DNA from: Dyella_B humi
GTDB taxonomy: Bacteria; Pseudomonadota; Gammaproteobacteria; Xanthomonadales; Rhodanobacteraceae
DNA: 64,000 bases
Assembly (NCBI RefSeq): GCF_044904605.1
Contig: NZ_JADIKI010000023.1
Location: 124,001 to 188,000, forward strand
Reading direction: 5' to 3'
Shown here: positions 41,928 through 51,233 of the stretch, piece after piece
Layout of the letters: the number at the start of each line of letters is the position of its first letter
Numbering within the stretch: position 1 is the stretch's first letter
The notes under the pieces: model-generated
What the model was told of the DNA's origin: nothing
The model's input: the letters and a program-made list of their open reading frames with translations, nothing else
The model's database searches: none
Program-made: the position numbers and the translations under genes

Positions 41928-42182
41928 ATGTCTATAACCACCGGCATCTACCGTCACTACAAAGGCCAGAGTTATCGCGTGATCGGCACCGCCCGGCACA
42001 GCGAAACCATGGAAGAGCTAGTCGTCTACCAGGCGCTCTACGGCGACTACGGCCTATGGGTGCGGCCGGCCGCGATGTTCGCCGAATCGGTAGAACTGGA
42101 AGGCGAGCCGATTCCCCGCTTCGCCCTGATCGAGGCCACGCCACCGGGCGATGTCGCTCACGCTGACCGGAAAACCCCGTGA
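41928..42182 (+). CDS. DUF1653 domain-containing protein
   Basis: 84 aa. TGIYRHYKGQSYRVIGTARH, then EELVVYQALYGDYGLWVRP and PRFALIE match the short DUF1653 family. CAGGAG lies 6-7 nt before the ATG. Its stop overlaps the GTG start of darP by 4 nt, so the two are coupled. The family function is unknown; the coupling to a ribosome-assembly factor is a hint only. Confidence 0.87.
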   Translation: MSITTGIYRHYKGQSYRVIGTARHSETMEELVVYQALYGDYGLWVRPAAMFAESVELEGEPIPRFALIEATPPGDVAHADRKTP

Positions 42183-42709
42183 ACCGCACCTACACCGACG
42201 ATCCCGAACACGACTACGGCCCCACACGCACACAGCAGCGGCGCGACGCGTTGGCCGTGCTGGCGTTCGCCTCGCAACTGGTGGAGCTGCCGCCGACCAA
42301 GCTCGCGCGCGCCAACCTGCCGGAAGACGTGCTGCGGGAAATCGATCATCTGCGCCGCATCACCTCGCACATCGCTCGCAAGCGCCAGCTTGGCTTTCTT
42401 GCCAAGGTGATGCGCCGGCACGACGACGAAGTATTCGATGGCGCGCGTGCGTTGCTCGGCGAAAACCGCGACCAGCAACGCAAGGAAACCGCGGCGATGC
42501 ATCGCATGGAGGCGCTGCGCGAACGCTTGCTGGATAGCGACGACGCTTTCCAGGAACTGATCGATCAGCATCCCGACATCGATCGCCAACACCTGCGCTC
42601 GCTGATCCGCCAGGCACGCATCGAGCGCGAGGCAAACAAATCGCCGCGGGCGTATCGTGAAATCTTCCAGTTGCTGAAGCAGCTCGCCGACGAAGCAGAC
42701 AATACGTAA
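42179..42709 (+). CDS. darP: ribosome biogenesis factor DarP (YjgA, DUF615)
   Basis: 176 aa, GTG start overlapping the previous stop. LVELPPTKLARANLPEDVLR, EIDHLRRITSHIARKRQLGF and LGKVMRR-like (LAKVMRRHDDE) followed by HMHRMEALRERLL-type sequence (AMHRMEALRERLLDSDDAF) are characteristic. YjgA binds late 50S precursors in E. coli and promotes peptidyl-transferase-centre maturation. The protein is highly charged and helical with no membrane segment. The region after it, up to 43147, has no convincing intact gene. Confidence 0.92.
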   Translation: MNRTYTDDPEHDYGPTRTQQRRDALAVLAFASQLVELPPTKLARANLPEDVLREIDHLRRITSHIARKRQLGFLAKVMRRHDDEVFDGARALLGENRDQQRKETAAMHRMEALRERLLDSDDAFQELIDQHPDIDRQHLRSLIRQARIEREANKSPRAYREIFQLLKQLADEADNT

Positions 42710-42722
42710 CAAGCGCAGCCGT

Positions 42723-42900
42723 CTATAGCATCAGCTCCCGTCGCACGGCCGTATCCTCAGCAAACCGCAACACGGATATATCACCCAAACGCGCGTGATA
42801 AAGCGCCAGTGTCAGCTCATGGCGGCCGAACGTGACGTGCGTTTGCGCGCGCCTCGCAGCCGCGCTGCATGTCTTCCGCGATGGCCGGATACTCATTCAT
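42723..42900 (-). pseudogene. possible frameshifted remnant of a small gene
   Basis: On the minus strand an ATG at 42900 opens MNEYPAIAEDMQRGCEARAN. After about 24 codons the meaningful reading appears to switch frame to VTFGRHELTLALYHARLGD and ISVLRFAEDTAVRRELML, ending at a stop at 42723-42725. Each part looks like protein, but they are not in one frame. I do not recognise the family. The rest of the 438-bp gap between darP and the 43148 gene (42901-43147) shows only short overlapping frames with no good start. Confidence 0.3.
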
Positions 42901-43147
42901 CCACCACGATGCGAACAAGCCCTGCATCGCAGTCATCGCCTGCAGCGACGGTCGTTTCCATCGACATGGTCATGCCGAGCTAACTCAGCTCCGCATGAAT
43001 TTGCTCGCGAACTTTATGGCGCCTTCATGGACAAACCAACATGAACGCCATACAGACGAAGTAGATGTTACGCACAGCGTCAGGCGCTTGTCCTTGATAT
43101 AACGCTTTCAAAAGCCCGTAGCACGTTGACTTACTAAGGATGGCTCC

Positions 43148-43417
43148 ATGCCCCCGATCGAGCTGCTTGATTTGGAACTTGCTCCCGGCCTGTCCCCGTT
43201 GGAAACCTTCATAGCGTGTGCCCACCAGATGCTCGATCCGGCCACTCCCGAGCACGTATGTCGGGCCATGGAGCCGAGGTTGCTGGCACAGCTCCCCGTA
43301 TTGCGCGCGCTGGGTGTGTTCGAATTGCTTGAGGTACGCGACCCTGCCATGCGCGCCTGGCTCAACGACGAACTAACGGCACTGGTGACGCGCGTGCCGC
43401 AAATCGTGTCAGCATGA
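43148..43417 (+). CDS. small protein of unknown function
   Basis: 89 aa. AAGGA lies 8-9 nt before the ATG. The sequence is mostly helical and slightly acidic, with regular leucines (LAPGLSPLETFIACAHQMLD, then LLAQLPVLRALGVFELLEVR), a single compact fold by appearance. No signal peptide, membrane segment or metal motif is present, apart from Cys at about 24 and 39. I do not recognise a family. It lies upstream of the AI-2E family gene in the same direction, 174 bp apart. Confidence 0.5.
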   Translation: MPPIELLDLELAPGLSPLETFIACAHQMLDPATPEHVCRAMEPRLLAQLPVLRALGVFELLEVRDPAMRAWLNDELTALVTRVPQIVSA

Positions 43418-43591
43418 GTCCGCCCGCCCGGTCGTTGATGACGCGCCGATCGATGGAGTAAAACATCGCGGCTGGCTGCCAAGGCAACGCGTGCAATGAT
43501 GGTATGCATGCGGGATGGGTGACGGGCTTGCCTTGGCGAGTACCGCCTCGCGGTAATGGACGCCACACAGCATTTGACCAAGGGCTGTTCG

Positions 43592-45517
43592 ATGTCTTCA
43601 GAAGACGATTCATCACCCATCGCTGCCGCAAGAGAGCACGCGCTTACCATCATTGCCAGTGCAACGATCTTGGCGCTGCTGTACGTCGGCAGAGCGGTGC
43701 TGATCCCGATCACCCTTGCATTGCTGTTCAGCCTGCTAATGGCTCCGCTGGTTCGTGTCTTCCGCAAAGGCGGGCTCGGGCATGGGCTCTCCGTCATGAT
43801 CGCCGTGCTCGCCCTGGCGCTCTTTGTAGGCGGGCTTGCAACCACGATCGGCTCGCAAGTTGTGCGCCTGGCCATGAGCCTTCCGCAATACGAGGCGACG
43901 ATCAGCGCCAAGGCGCAAACCCTGCGCGAGATGTCCCTGGGGCGCATGCAGGCGATGCAAGGCGAAGCAGGCAAGGTCCTGCGCCAATGGAGCGGCGAGG
44001 AAACCGGGACGCCGGCGCCAACGGCGGCAACTCAGAATCTTGTCTCTTCCACTCGCCTCGTGCCGGTGGAAGTACATGCACCGCAGCCCAGTCCGCTGGA
44101 GATGATCACACGCGTTTTTTCCTCGGTTTGGGCGCCGCTGGAAACGGCGGGCATTGTGCTGGTCGTGCTCGTCTTCGTGCTGCTTGAATATGAAGCGTTG
44201 CGGGATCGTTTTATTCGTCTCGCCGGCGGCACCGATCTGCGGGCGACGACGATGGCCATCAACGATGCCAGTTCACGGCTTTCGCGATTTTTCGTGTCGC
44301 AGTTTGCCGTCAATTTTGGCGTGGGCGTGCTGATCTTTGTGGGTTTGGAGATCATCGGCGTGCCCAACGCACCGTTGTGGGCCACGCTCACCGCGATCAT
44401 GCGATTCGTGCCGTATGTGGGTGTCTGGCTGGTGGCGATTCTCGCCACCGTGCTGGCGGCGGCCGTCAGCCCACATTGGTCGTTGATGCTTATGACGCTG
44501 GGGCTGTATGTGGTTATCGAGATGATTGCCGCAGAACTCGTAGAGCCGCAGTTATATGGGCACAACACTGGACTGTCGCCGCTTGCGGTCGTGGTGGCGG
44601 CGATTTTCTGGAGCTGGTTGTGGGGGCCAGTCGGGCTGGTGGTGTCCACGCCGCTGACACTGTGCCTGGTGGTCGCAGGGCGTCATGTCAAAGCACTAAG
44701 CATGCTGGATATTCTGTTAGGCGACATGCCGGCGCTCACTATGCCGCAGCACTTTTATCAACGCGCGCTATCAGGTGATTCGGATGAAATCATCGCCAGC
44801 GCGCGTGTGTTCCTGAAGCGACGTACCTTTGCCGCATACTGCGATGCAGTGTTGCTGCCGGCGTTGCAGCTCGGCTGGATGGATTTGTCGCACAAGACCA
44901 TCAGCCCCACGCAGCAGGTCAAGCTGCGCGGCGCCATCGTGAGGGTTATCGAGTCGCTCAGTGGCGAGACGCCTAAGGCATCGCGCTGGAAAAGATCCCG
45001 CCCGTCGGTGCTGAGCGATTCCAGCGTTGGCCGCGTGCTGCGCCAGCGGCGCGAAAGTGAGAGCGGACGCTGGCAAGGCTCGCTTGCGGTGGCGCCAGGA
45101 TCGGTCGTGCTTTGTGTGGAAATAGGCGGGCCGCTGGATGACTTGGCGACGGAAATCCTCGCCCGCGTCCTGCGCGGCCTACGCATCGATGCCCGCCATC
45201 TCTCGGTCGAGGACATGAACGCGTACGAGGCGGAGCCTCATCCGGAAGCCACGCCCAACAGCGTATCGATGGTTTACGTCGTGAGCGCCTTGCCGAGCAA
45301 GGAATGGGAAAAGGGCGACAACCTGGCTGCCGATATGCGCCGTCGATTCCCTGACGTGTGCCTCATCAGCGTGCTGTTGCCAGAGTTGCTGGCGATCCCC
45401 GCGGCACAGGAGGCGTTCGCCACCGTTAACCACGCTGCCCATTCGTTTGAGGAAGCGGCGCAACAGGCCATCGCCCGGTTTCCCGATAACACCAAGCAAC
45501 CAAAGAGAGCAGCTTGA
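43592..45517 (+). CDS. AI-2E family transporter with long cytoplasmic C-terminal region
   Basis: 641 aa from the ATG at 43592, which has AAGGG upstream; an ATG at 43556 would add 12 residues. Residues about 15-390 form the AI-2E family (UPF0118) domain: ATILALLYVGRAVLIPITLA, the large soluble loop, FGVGVLIFVGLEIIGVPNAP, MRFVPYVGVWLVAILATVLA and WSWLWGPVGLVVSTPLTLCL. The remaining 250 residues (DILLGDMPALTMPQHFYQRA onward) are soluble and hold a region like AVAPGSVVLCVEIGGPLDDL. The family includes TqsA, some Na+/H+ antiporters and many uncharacterised members, so transport of autoinducer-2 should not be assumed. Confidence 0.88.
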   Translation: MSSEDDSSPIAAAREHALTIIASATILALLYVGRAVLIPITLALLFSLLMAPLVRVFRKGGLGHGLSVMIAVLALALFVGGLATTIGSQVVRLAMSLPQYEATISAKAQTLREMSLGRMQAMQGEAGKVLRQWSGEETGTPAPTAATQNLVSSTRLVPVEVHAPQPSPLEMITRVFSSVWAPLETAGIVLVVLVFVLLEYEALRDRFIRLAGGTDLRATTMAINDASSRLSRFFVSQFAVNFGVGVLIFVGLEIIGVPNAPLWATLTAIMRFVPYVGVWLVAILATVLAAAVSPHWSLMLMTLGLYVVIEMIAAELVEPQLYGHNTGLSPLAVVVAAIFWSWLWGPVGLVVSTPLTLCLVVAGRHVKALSMLDILLGDMPALTMPQHFYQRALSGDSDEIIASARVFLKRRTFAAYCDAVLLPALQLGWMDLSHKTISPTQQVKLRGAIVRVIESLSGETPKASRWKRSRPSVLSDSSVGRVLRQRRESESGRWQGSLAVAPGSVVLCVEIGGPLDDLATEILARVLRGLRIDARHLSVEDMNAYEAEPHPEATPNSVSMVYVVSALPSKEWEKGDNLAADMRRRFPDVCLISVLLPELLAIPAAQEAFATVNHAAHSFEEAAQQAIARFPDNTKQPKRAA

Positions 45518-45570
45518 TCGGCGCGTGTGGTCGGTGACACCACGTTACTCATCCACGCAATGCGCGTGAA

Positions 45571-47010
45571 TCAGGATGCAGTGCCACCCACTGTCATGCT
45601 CTCCACGCGCAGCGTCGGCTGGCCCACGCCCACCGGTACGCTCTGGCCGTCCTTGCCGCACACGCCGATACCTTCGTCGAGTGCGAGATCGTTGCCGATC
45701 ATCGACACGCGCGTGAGCACGTCCGGGCCGCTGCCGATCAGGGTGGCGCCTTTTACCGGTGCGGTGACTTTGCCATCTTCGATCAGATAGGCCTCGCTGG
45801 CGGAGAACACGAACTTGCCGTTGGTGATGTCGACCTGGCCGCCGCCGAAGTTCACCGCGTACAAGCCCTTCTTCACCGAGCGGATGATGTCCTGCGGATC
45901 GTGCTGGCCGGCCAACATGTAGGTGTTGGTCATGCGCGGCATCGGCAGTTGCGCGAAGGATTCGCGACGACCGTTGCCGGTAGGCGCCATGCCCATCAGG
46001 CGCGCGTTGAGCTTGTCCTGCATGTAGCCCTTGAGAATACCGTCCTCGATCAGCGTGGTGCACGAGGTGGGCGTGCCTTCGTCGTCCACACTCAACGAAC
46101 CGCGACGACCCGGCAAGGTGCCGTCGTCCACCACGGTCACGCCCGGCGCGGCGACGCGCTGGCCCATGCGGCCAGCGAAGGCGGAACTGCCCTTGCGGTT
46201 GAAGTCGCCTTCTAAGCCGTGACCGATCGCTTCGTGCAGCAGCACGCCGGGCCAACCGGGGCCGAGCACCACGGTCATGGTGCCGGCCGGTGCGTCGACG
46301 GCGTCCAGGTTCACCAGCGCCTGTCGCACGGCCTCTTCTGCGAAGGCGTGGGCACGACCGTTTTCCAGCAATTCGCGATATCCATAACGGCCGCCACCGC
46401 CTGAATAACCCTGCTCGCGGCGTCCGTTCTGCTCGACGATCACCTGCACGGAAAGGCGCACCAGCGGGCGCACGTCCGCCGCCAGCGTGCCGTCGGAGCC
46501 GGCAATGAGCACCGTGTCGAGCGTGGCGTTCAGGCTCACGATCACTTGCTTCACGCGTGGGTCGCGCGAGCGCGCATAGGCATCCACCTCGCGCAGCACG
46601 GCGATCTTCTCGGGGTTAGGCAGGCTATCGACTGGATCGATCGCCGGATAGAGCGGCTTCACGCCGTTCACCGCCAGCGGCCGGCCTGCGCCGTTGCCGC
46701 CCTGCGCGATGGCGCGCGCGGCCTTGGAAGCGTCCAGCAACTGCGGCAGTACGATCTCGTCAGAGTAAGCAAAGCCGGTTTTCTCGCCGCTGATCGCGCG
46801 CACGCCCACACCTTGCTCGATGGAATGGCTACCGTCCTTGACGATGCCCTCCTCCAGCACCCACGACTCGCTGCGCGAATGCTGGAAATAGAGGTCGGCA
46901 GCGTCGATGGACGGCCCCATCAGCTGGGTGAACACGCGCTCGAGGTCGCCGGTGGCCAGGCCGCCAGGAGTGAGCAGGCGACTTTCCGCTTGGGCGATAA
47001 GGGGATTCAT
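45571..47010 (-). CDS. tldD: metalloprotease TldD
   Basis: Catalytic zinc subunit of the TldD-PmbA(TldE) protease. It is 479 aa from the ATG at 47010 (MNPLIAQAESRLLTPGGL). The zinc motif HEAIGHGLEGD (His-Glu-x-x-x-His) is near residue 258. DLYFQHSRSESWVLEEGIVK, AVNFGGGQVDITNGKFVFSA and the C-terminal GNDLALDEGIGVCGKDGQ are standard. The 24 upstream in-frame residues are not family-like. It follows yhdP by 87 bp in the same direction, matching the rng-yhdP-tldD order of E. coli. Confidence 0.96.
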   Translation of the reverse strand: MNPLIAQAESRLLTPGGLATGDLERVFTQLMGPSIDAADLYFQHSRSESWVLEEGIVKDGSHSIEQGVGVRAISGEKTGFAYSDEIVLPQLLDASKAARAIAQGGNGAGRPLAVNGVKPLYPAIDPVDSLPNPEKIAVLREVDAYARSRDPRVKQVIVSLNATLDTVLIAGSDGTLAADVRPLVRLSVQVIVEQNGRREQGYSGGGGRYGYRELLENGRAHAFAEEAVRQALVNLDAVDAPAGTMTVVLGPGWPGVLLHEAIGHGLEGDFNRKGSSAFAGRMGQRVAAPGVTVVDDGTLPGRRGSLSVDDEGTPTSCTTLIEDGILKGYMQDKLNARLMGMAPTGNGRRESFAQLPMPRMTNTYMLAGQHDPQDIIRSVKKGLYAVNFGGGQVDITNGKFVFSASEAYLIEDGKVTAPVKGATLIGSGPDVLTRVSMIGNDLALDEGIGVCGKDGQSVPVGVGQPTLRVESMTVGGTAS

Positions 47011-47097
47011 GCGAGGGCCACCGTGGCGTTCAATGCTGGAAGAATGAAAGTATGGGCGAATCGGGCTGCTTAAAGTGCACACTCACGAAGAGCAAGC

Positions 47098-50000
47098 TCA
47101 CGGCTGCGCCGATGAACTGGCGCTCGCTGGCGCGCTCACCGAGCTGGTCGACGCCGGCGTGTTCTGCGGGCTCTCGCCGGCGGACGTAATCACCGGCTTA
47201 TCCCAGCTGCCCGTGATGCGATAGTGCTGGATGGCCACGTGATTGAGACCCTTGCCCAGCACGGTCTGCACCGCCAGACCTGCCGCCGCACCGATCGGAC
47301 CACCGACCACCGCACCGACCAGCGGCAGGCTGTTGCCGATGTGCGGAATCACAGTCATCTGCTGGTCGTAATCCTTGTTGCGCAAGCCGGTGCGGCCGTT
47401 GATGCGGATCTCCGCGGCAGGACCGTGGATTTTCAGGTTGTCGGTCGTGGCGTTGCCATTGCCGAGTTTGAAGTCGCCCTTGATCAGGTCAAAACCGAAG
47501 CCTTTGCCAAACACGTCGCTGAAATTGAACGACAGGCGGCGCGGCAGATCGACGATGGATGCGAGTCCGAACAAACGGCCGACGCCGGGCGATGCCTTGG
47601 GAATGTTGCCGTTGGTGACATCCACGCTGAGCGTGCCGTCCATATTGCCAAGCTCGAATGTCCATGGCCCACCGGGCCAAGTGGCGTTGAGCTGAGACTT
47701 GGTCTTGCCGCCGTCGAAAATGCCAGCAAAGCCGAATGCAGTCAGCATGTCGCCCAGGTTATTCGCGGTGAAATCCACGCGCAGATGCGTGCTGCTCTTG
47801 GTGGGCGTGCCGTTCCAGTCGCCGCTGCCGCTGACCTGCGCGCTCCGCGATTGCGTGGAAAGCTGATCGATGTGCATGCCGTCGGGCGTCGGCCAGGTTT
47901 CCAGCCGCGCTTCGCCGAGCTTGGCTTCGTCCAGACGCAAATCGTGCGCCCAGAAATGCAGCGGCGGAATGCTGCGCGGATCGATGCCCGTGCTGGCCGG
48001 ATCGGTAACAGGCACGGGCACCGGCGCTTCACCCGGTTTCTTAGCGGGCACGGTCGGCTGCTTGGGCCAGTGCATGCGTTGCAAACGCGCGGTGATGCCG
48101 CGCTTGTTCAAATCCACCGTCGGCACGCTGAAGTGGCCGGAGGCAGCGGTGCTATCCACATCCAATTCCAGCGTGTCGAGCTTCGGCTCGGCAGTGACGT
48201 GCATCTGCGCGAAATCGCGACCGAACACTTCCGCATGCTCGGTGGTGACATCGATCGTCTCCAGACTTATGCCGTCACCATGGGCGCTGCCGCCGATGGA
48301 TTGCTTCACCCAGCCGGTCACATCCAATTGCGGCGCATCGCCGCGAATACGCAGCCCCTTGGCCGGAAGCTCGTCGGGCATCTGGTCGCCGAATGCGAAC
48401 GTGGCGGCGAGCGGTGATTGCGCACTGTTCGGCAGGCGCAACCGTCCGCGCACCATCGAGCCCAGTACCACTTGCACTTCCGTGCCTGCGGTCGGCAAGC
48501 CGAGCGATACATGCAGCGGCAGCGTGCTATCCGCCGGCTTGTTCAGCGGCACCGGAAAATCCAGGGTTACGCCGGATAATGGCGAATCGATGCTGAGCGT
48601 TTGGACGTCCGAACCGCCATCACTCCCATGCGCAAGCTGATAGTCGATGGTGAACTGGCTGCGCCCGCTGGCCACGTTGCCCAGCCAGTTCAATTGCGGA
48701 TAGTCCTGCAGCAGTTCCGGCACGGTGTAACTGCCGTCAAGTTTGGCAACCAGCGGCACATTCGGATCGCCCGTCGCGCCGGCGATTGCCAGATCCACTT
48801 GCGTGGGTTCGCCGTGGAATCCACCTGCAAGTGGTCCGGCATGGAAACCATGCTTATCGAACGTGGCCGGGCCGTTGAGCTTGTCGAGCTGCAGCTTCCA
48901 CTCCGGCGCGCTGAGATCCACGTCTTTAAACTGCGCGGTGCCGTCAAGCAGAAAATCATGCATGCTCTTCATCGGCAGCGACAGGTGAAAATCGAAGCTG
49001 CCTGTGCCGCCCAGTTTCAACTTGGCGAGCACATCCGCATGCTTGTTCGCGATAGGGCTGTTACTGACGAAGTTGAGTAGATCCGAAGCATTGCCCTCGC
49101 CATTGAGGTTGAGATCGAGCGTGGAATGCGCCAGCTCGGGAATCACCGCAACGGCACGATTTATTTTCGCGCCAAGTGAGCTGCCACTCGCTTCCACCAG
49201 CAGTCCCGCATCGATGAAGTTGGCGACGCCCTGCACGTGCTCGGCCACGGGCCAGTTCTTGCCATAGCTCAGCGTAAGGTCGCTAATGTCGAGGCGTGCC
49301 TCGAAGCGGCCCTCGTTGTGATGGAACGGCCAGTTGGCCAGGCTGCCGCGCAACAGCACCGCTGCGTCATCGAGGTGACCGGCGACGAAGGCCTGGTCCA
49401 GCCAGTCGATGACGTGCTGGTTCAACGAGTCGCTAGGCCAGAACAGCTTGGCCGCGGTGATATCCCCGTGCGTCAACGCGAGATACAGATCGACAAAGGG
49501 ACGCCCGCCCGTGATGGGCGTGGCGATCTCACCCTGCGCGTTGCCGCCATATCCCTCGCCTTCGAAATCCAGGTTCGCAATGCCGATGTGGGTGTCTTCC
49601 GCATCGCGCCAGGCTGCGACGTCGGCGGCCAGGTGACTCATCACCAGCGGTTTGCGGAAGGTGTGAGGAGCGTTGATCGTGACGGCTTGTGGAGGCAACT
49701 CCAGCGATGTGGCCTCCGCATCGCCGCGTACCTCACCGTGCAGGTGATCCACGCCCGGCACCTTGCCGACGGATGCAATACCGAAGTCGTCGAACACGGC
49801 ATCCAGTTGTTGTGTCCCCGCCGCAGCACTCCAATGGAATACGGCATGCTCCAGCAAACCATGCGGCTGTCCCTGCGCCAGCGATTGCAGCAATCCCGGC
49901 GGAAGCCAAGCGCGTAGCCCCAGCCATGGCATCAGTGGCGCAAGCTGCAGCTGCTTTGCGGTGCCGGTAATCTCCGCCTGCGGCGTGCCGAGATGATTGA

Positions 50001-50955
50001 TGTCCACGCGCAGCGCGCCGCCATCGTGATCGGCCCAGCGCACGGTATAGCCACCACTATGGCGACTCAGTTCGGCCAGCCCGTTCAACTGCGTGACGCT
50101 CGCCTTGATGCCTTCCGGATTGGTGACAGCGAGATTGCGCACATCGAGCTGGAACAGCTCGCGCACGACCTGGCTGTCGTGCCAATCCATCCACACGGCA
50201 ATGTCGCCCTGGCCACTGTTGATGGCGTAGCCGCCCATATCGAAACCGGCCGCCATGCCATGCAGATCGGCGTTCTTCGTAGAAAACCAAAGCTGCCCGC
50301 TGGCACCGTCATCGCGGAAGCGGCCGGCGGCCTGCAGCACGCCGGTGGCACCGAGCCGATGCACGCGCGCGCCCACATGAATGTGGCTGCCCTGGTGTGT
50401 CAGGCGCAGTTGATCGGCTAGCAGCGTGTAGTGCTCATTAATGAGCTGGTCGTTGATCTCCACCCGCAGGTTGTCCAGCCACAGTTCGACCGATAGATGG
50501 CCCAACGAAATGTTCTGGCGCTGTGCACCGCCTGCGGTGCCGATGCCGTTGATATGCCAGCGGCCGTCCGCATCGCGCGTGAGATCCACCTCAAGCCCAC
50601 TGGCCTGCATATTCAGCAGATGGCGCGAAGGCAGCAGCCAGCCGCCAAAATCCAGCTTTAGATCTACCTCTGGCACGTGCAGGGGCGTGCTGCCCTCGAC
50701 GGCTCCGAAGGTGACATCGCGCATCATGAAGCGCGGGCCGGATGGCTCCCAGCGTCCTTCCAATGAGGTGAAGCTCACCGGCCGCTGCAACCTGGCACTA
50801 AGCTCCTGCGCCACCCACTGTGGATGCTTTGCCAGCAGAGGCAGCAGCACCTGTGCCAGTGCCGCAGAGATGGCGAGTGCAATCACCGCCACGCCGACCG
50901 TCCAACCAAGCACGCGCGTGAGACGACGTGTCCATGCTTTCCACTGCATGCTCAC
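47098..50955 (-). CDS. yhdP: YhdP family AsmA-like envelope protein
   Basis: 1285 aa (E. coli 1266). One N-terminal membrane segment at about residues 14-38 (VLGWTVGVAVIALAISAALA). The rest is a very long periplasmic beta-rich rod of the DUF3971/AsmA-like type, ending in a C-terminal domain (GDFKLGNGNATTDNLKIHGP, then AEIRINGRTGLRNKDYDQQM). YhdP, TamB and YdbH are bridge-like proteins thought to carry phospholipids to the outer membrane. The last residues are low-complexity Ala/Ser/Pro. GTG start at 50955; a second start ATG is two codons later. The 5' flank is almost entirely the palindromic element at 50971-51233, which may influence expression. Confidence 0.94.
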   Translation of the reverse strand: MSMQWKAWTRRLTRVLGWTVGVAVIALAISAALAQVLLPLLAKHPQWVAQELSARLQRPVSFTSLEGRWEPSGPRFMMRDVTFGAVEGSTPLHVPEVDLKLDFGGWLLPSRHLLNMQASGLEVDLTRDADGRWHINGIGTAGGAQRQNISLGHLSVELWLDNLRVEINDQLINEHYTLLADQLRLTHQGSHIHVGARVHRLGATGVLQAAGRFRDDGASGQLWFSTKNADLHGMAAGFDMGGYAINSGQGDIAVWMDWHDSQVVRELFQLDVRNLAVTNPEGIKASVTQLNGLAELSRHSGGYTVRWADHDGGALRVDINHLGTPQAEITGTAKQLQLAPLMPWLGLRAWLPPGLLQSLAQGQPHGLLEHAVFHWSAAAGTQQLDAVFDDFGIASVGKVPGVDHLHGEVRGDAEATSLELPPQAVTINAPHTFRKPLVMSHLAADVAAWRDAEDTHIGIANLDFEGEGYGGNAQGEIATPITGGRPFVDLYLALTHGDITAAKLFWPSDSLNQHVIDWLDQAFVAGHLDDAAVLLRGSLANWPFHHNEGRFEARLDISDLTLSYGKNWPVAEHVQGVANFIDAGLLVEASGSSLGAKINRAVAVIPELAHSTLDLNLNGEGNASDLLNFVSNSPIANKHADVLAKLKLGGTGSFDFHLSLPMKSMHDFLLDGTAQFKDVDLSAPEWKLQLDKLNGPATFDKHGFHAGPLAGGFHGEPTQVDLAIAGATGDPNVPLVAKLDGSYTVPELLQDYPQLNWLGNVASGRSQFTIDYQLAHGSDGGSDVQTLSIDSPLSGVTLDFPVPLNKPADSTLPLHVSLGLPTAGTEVQVVLGSMVRGRLRLPNSAQSPLAATFAFGDQMPDELPAKGLRIRGDAPQLDVTGWVKQSIGGSAHGDGISLETIDVTTEHAEVFGRDFAQMHVTAEPKLDTLELDVDSTAASGHFSVPTVDLNKRGITARLQRMHWPKQPTVPAKKPGEAPVPVPVTDPASTGIDPRSIPPLHFWAHDLRLDEAKLGEARLETWPTPDGMHIDQLSTQSRSAQVSGSGDWNGTPTKSSTHLRVDFTANNLGDMLTAFGFAGIFDGGKTKSQLNATWPGGPWTFELGNMDGTLSVDVTNGNIPKASPGVGRLFGLASIVDLPRRLSFNFSDVFGKGFGFDLIKGDFKLGNGNATTDNLKIHGPAAEIRINGRTGLRNKDYDQQMTVIPHIGNSLPLVGAVVGGPIGAAAGLAVQTVLGKGLNHVAIQHYRITGSWDKPVITSAGESPQNTPASTSSVSAPASASSSAQP

Positions 50956-50970
50956 CGGATACCCACGCTA

Positions 50971-51233
50971 AGAGTCGGTTCGGTGTCTCCGCGTAACCCG
51001 CGTTGCGTCTGAGCGGCCGTCAGGTGGTAGCGCGCGGCACAGGCCAGACTGGCCTGGTCAAGTCGCGGGCTGCCGCATGACGGCCGCTCAGGCGCAACCC
51101 GAAGGGCCGAGGCTGTTTGCCCGCAATCCTGCGTCCTCGCTCGGTTACGTATCGACATACGCGCCCTCGCTCCTCCTTGGCTTGCGGGTAAACAGTCTCG
51201 GCGCGGGTCACGCGGAGACACCGAACCGACTCT
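50971..51233. repeat. 263-bp cloverleaf-like palindromic element between rng and yhdP
   Basis: Outer stem: 50971-51002 against 51202-51233, 32 bp with one mismatch. Arm A: 51003-51037 against 51063-51097 (35 positions, three not Watson-Crick or wobble), with the tip hairpin CAGGCCA-GAC-TGGCCTG at 51040-51056. Mini-hairpin CCC-GAA-GGG at 51098-51106. Arm B: 51107-51126 against 51182-51201 (20 positions, two mismatched as DNA), with tip hairpin CGTAT-CGAC-ATACG at 51148-51161. The two arms are each 95 nt and do not resemble each other. The four stems abut with no unpaired base at the junction (32+95+9+95+32). The right end overlaps the rng stop codon; the left end is 15 nt before the yhdP start. 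Short frames run through it but look accidental. Confidence 0.9.

Noticed and set aside
43592..45517. Calling the AI-2E family protein an autoinducer-2 exporter
   Set aside because: The family name is historical; no luxS or lsr gene is seen, and many members have other functions.
47224..48417. 397-codon plus-strand frame opposite yhdP
   Set aside because: Shadow frame with His/Arg/Ala-rich composition and no domain.
50971..51233. Insertion sequence or integron attC site
   Set aside because: No transposase or integrase frame inside, no clear target duplication at the ends, and the two-arm layout does not fit attC.
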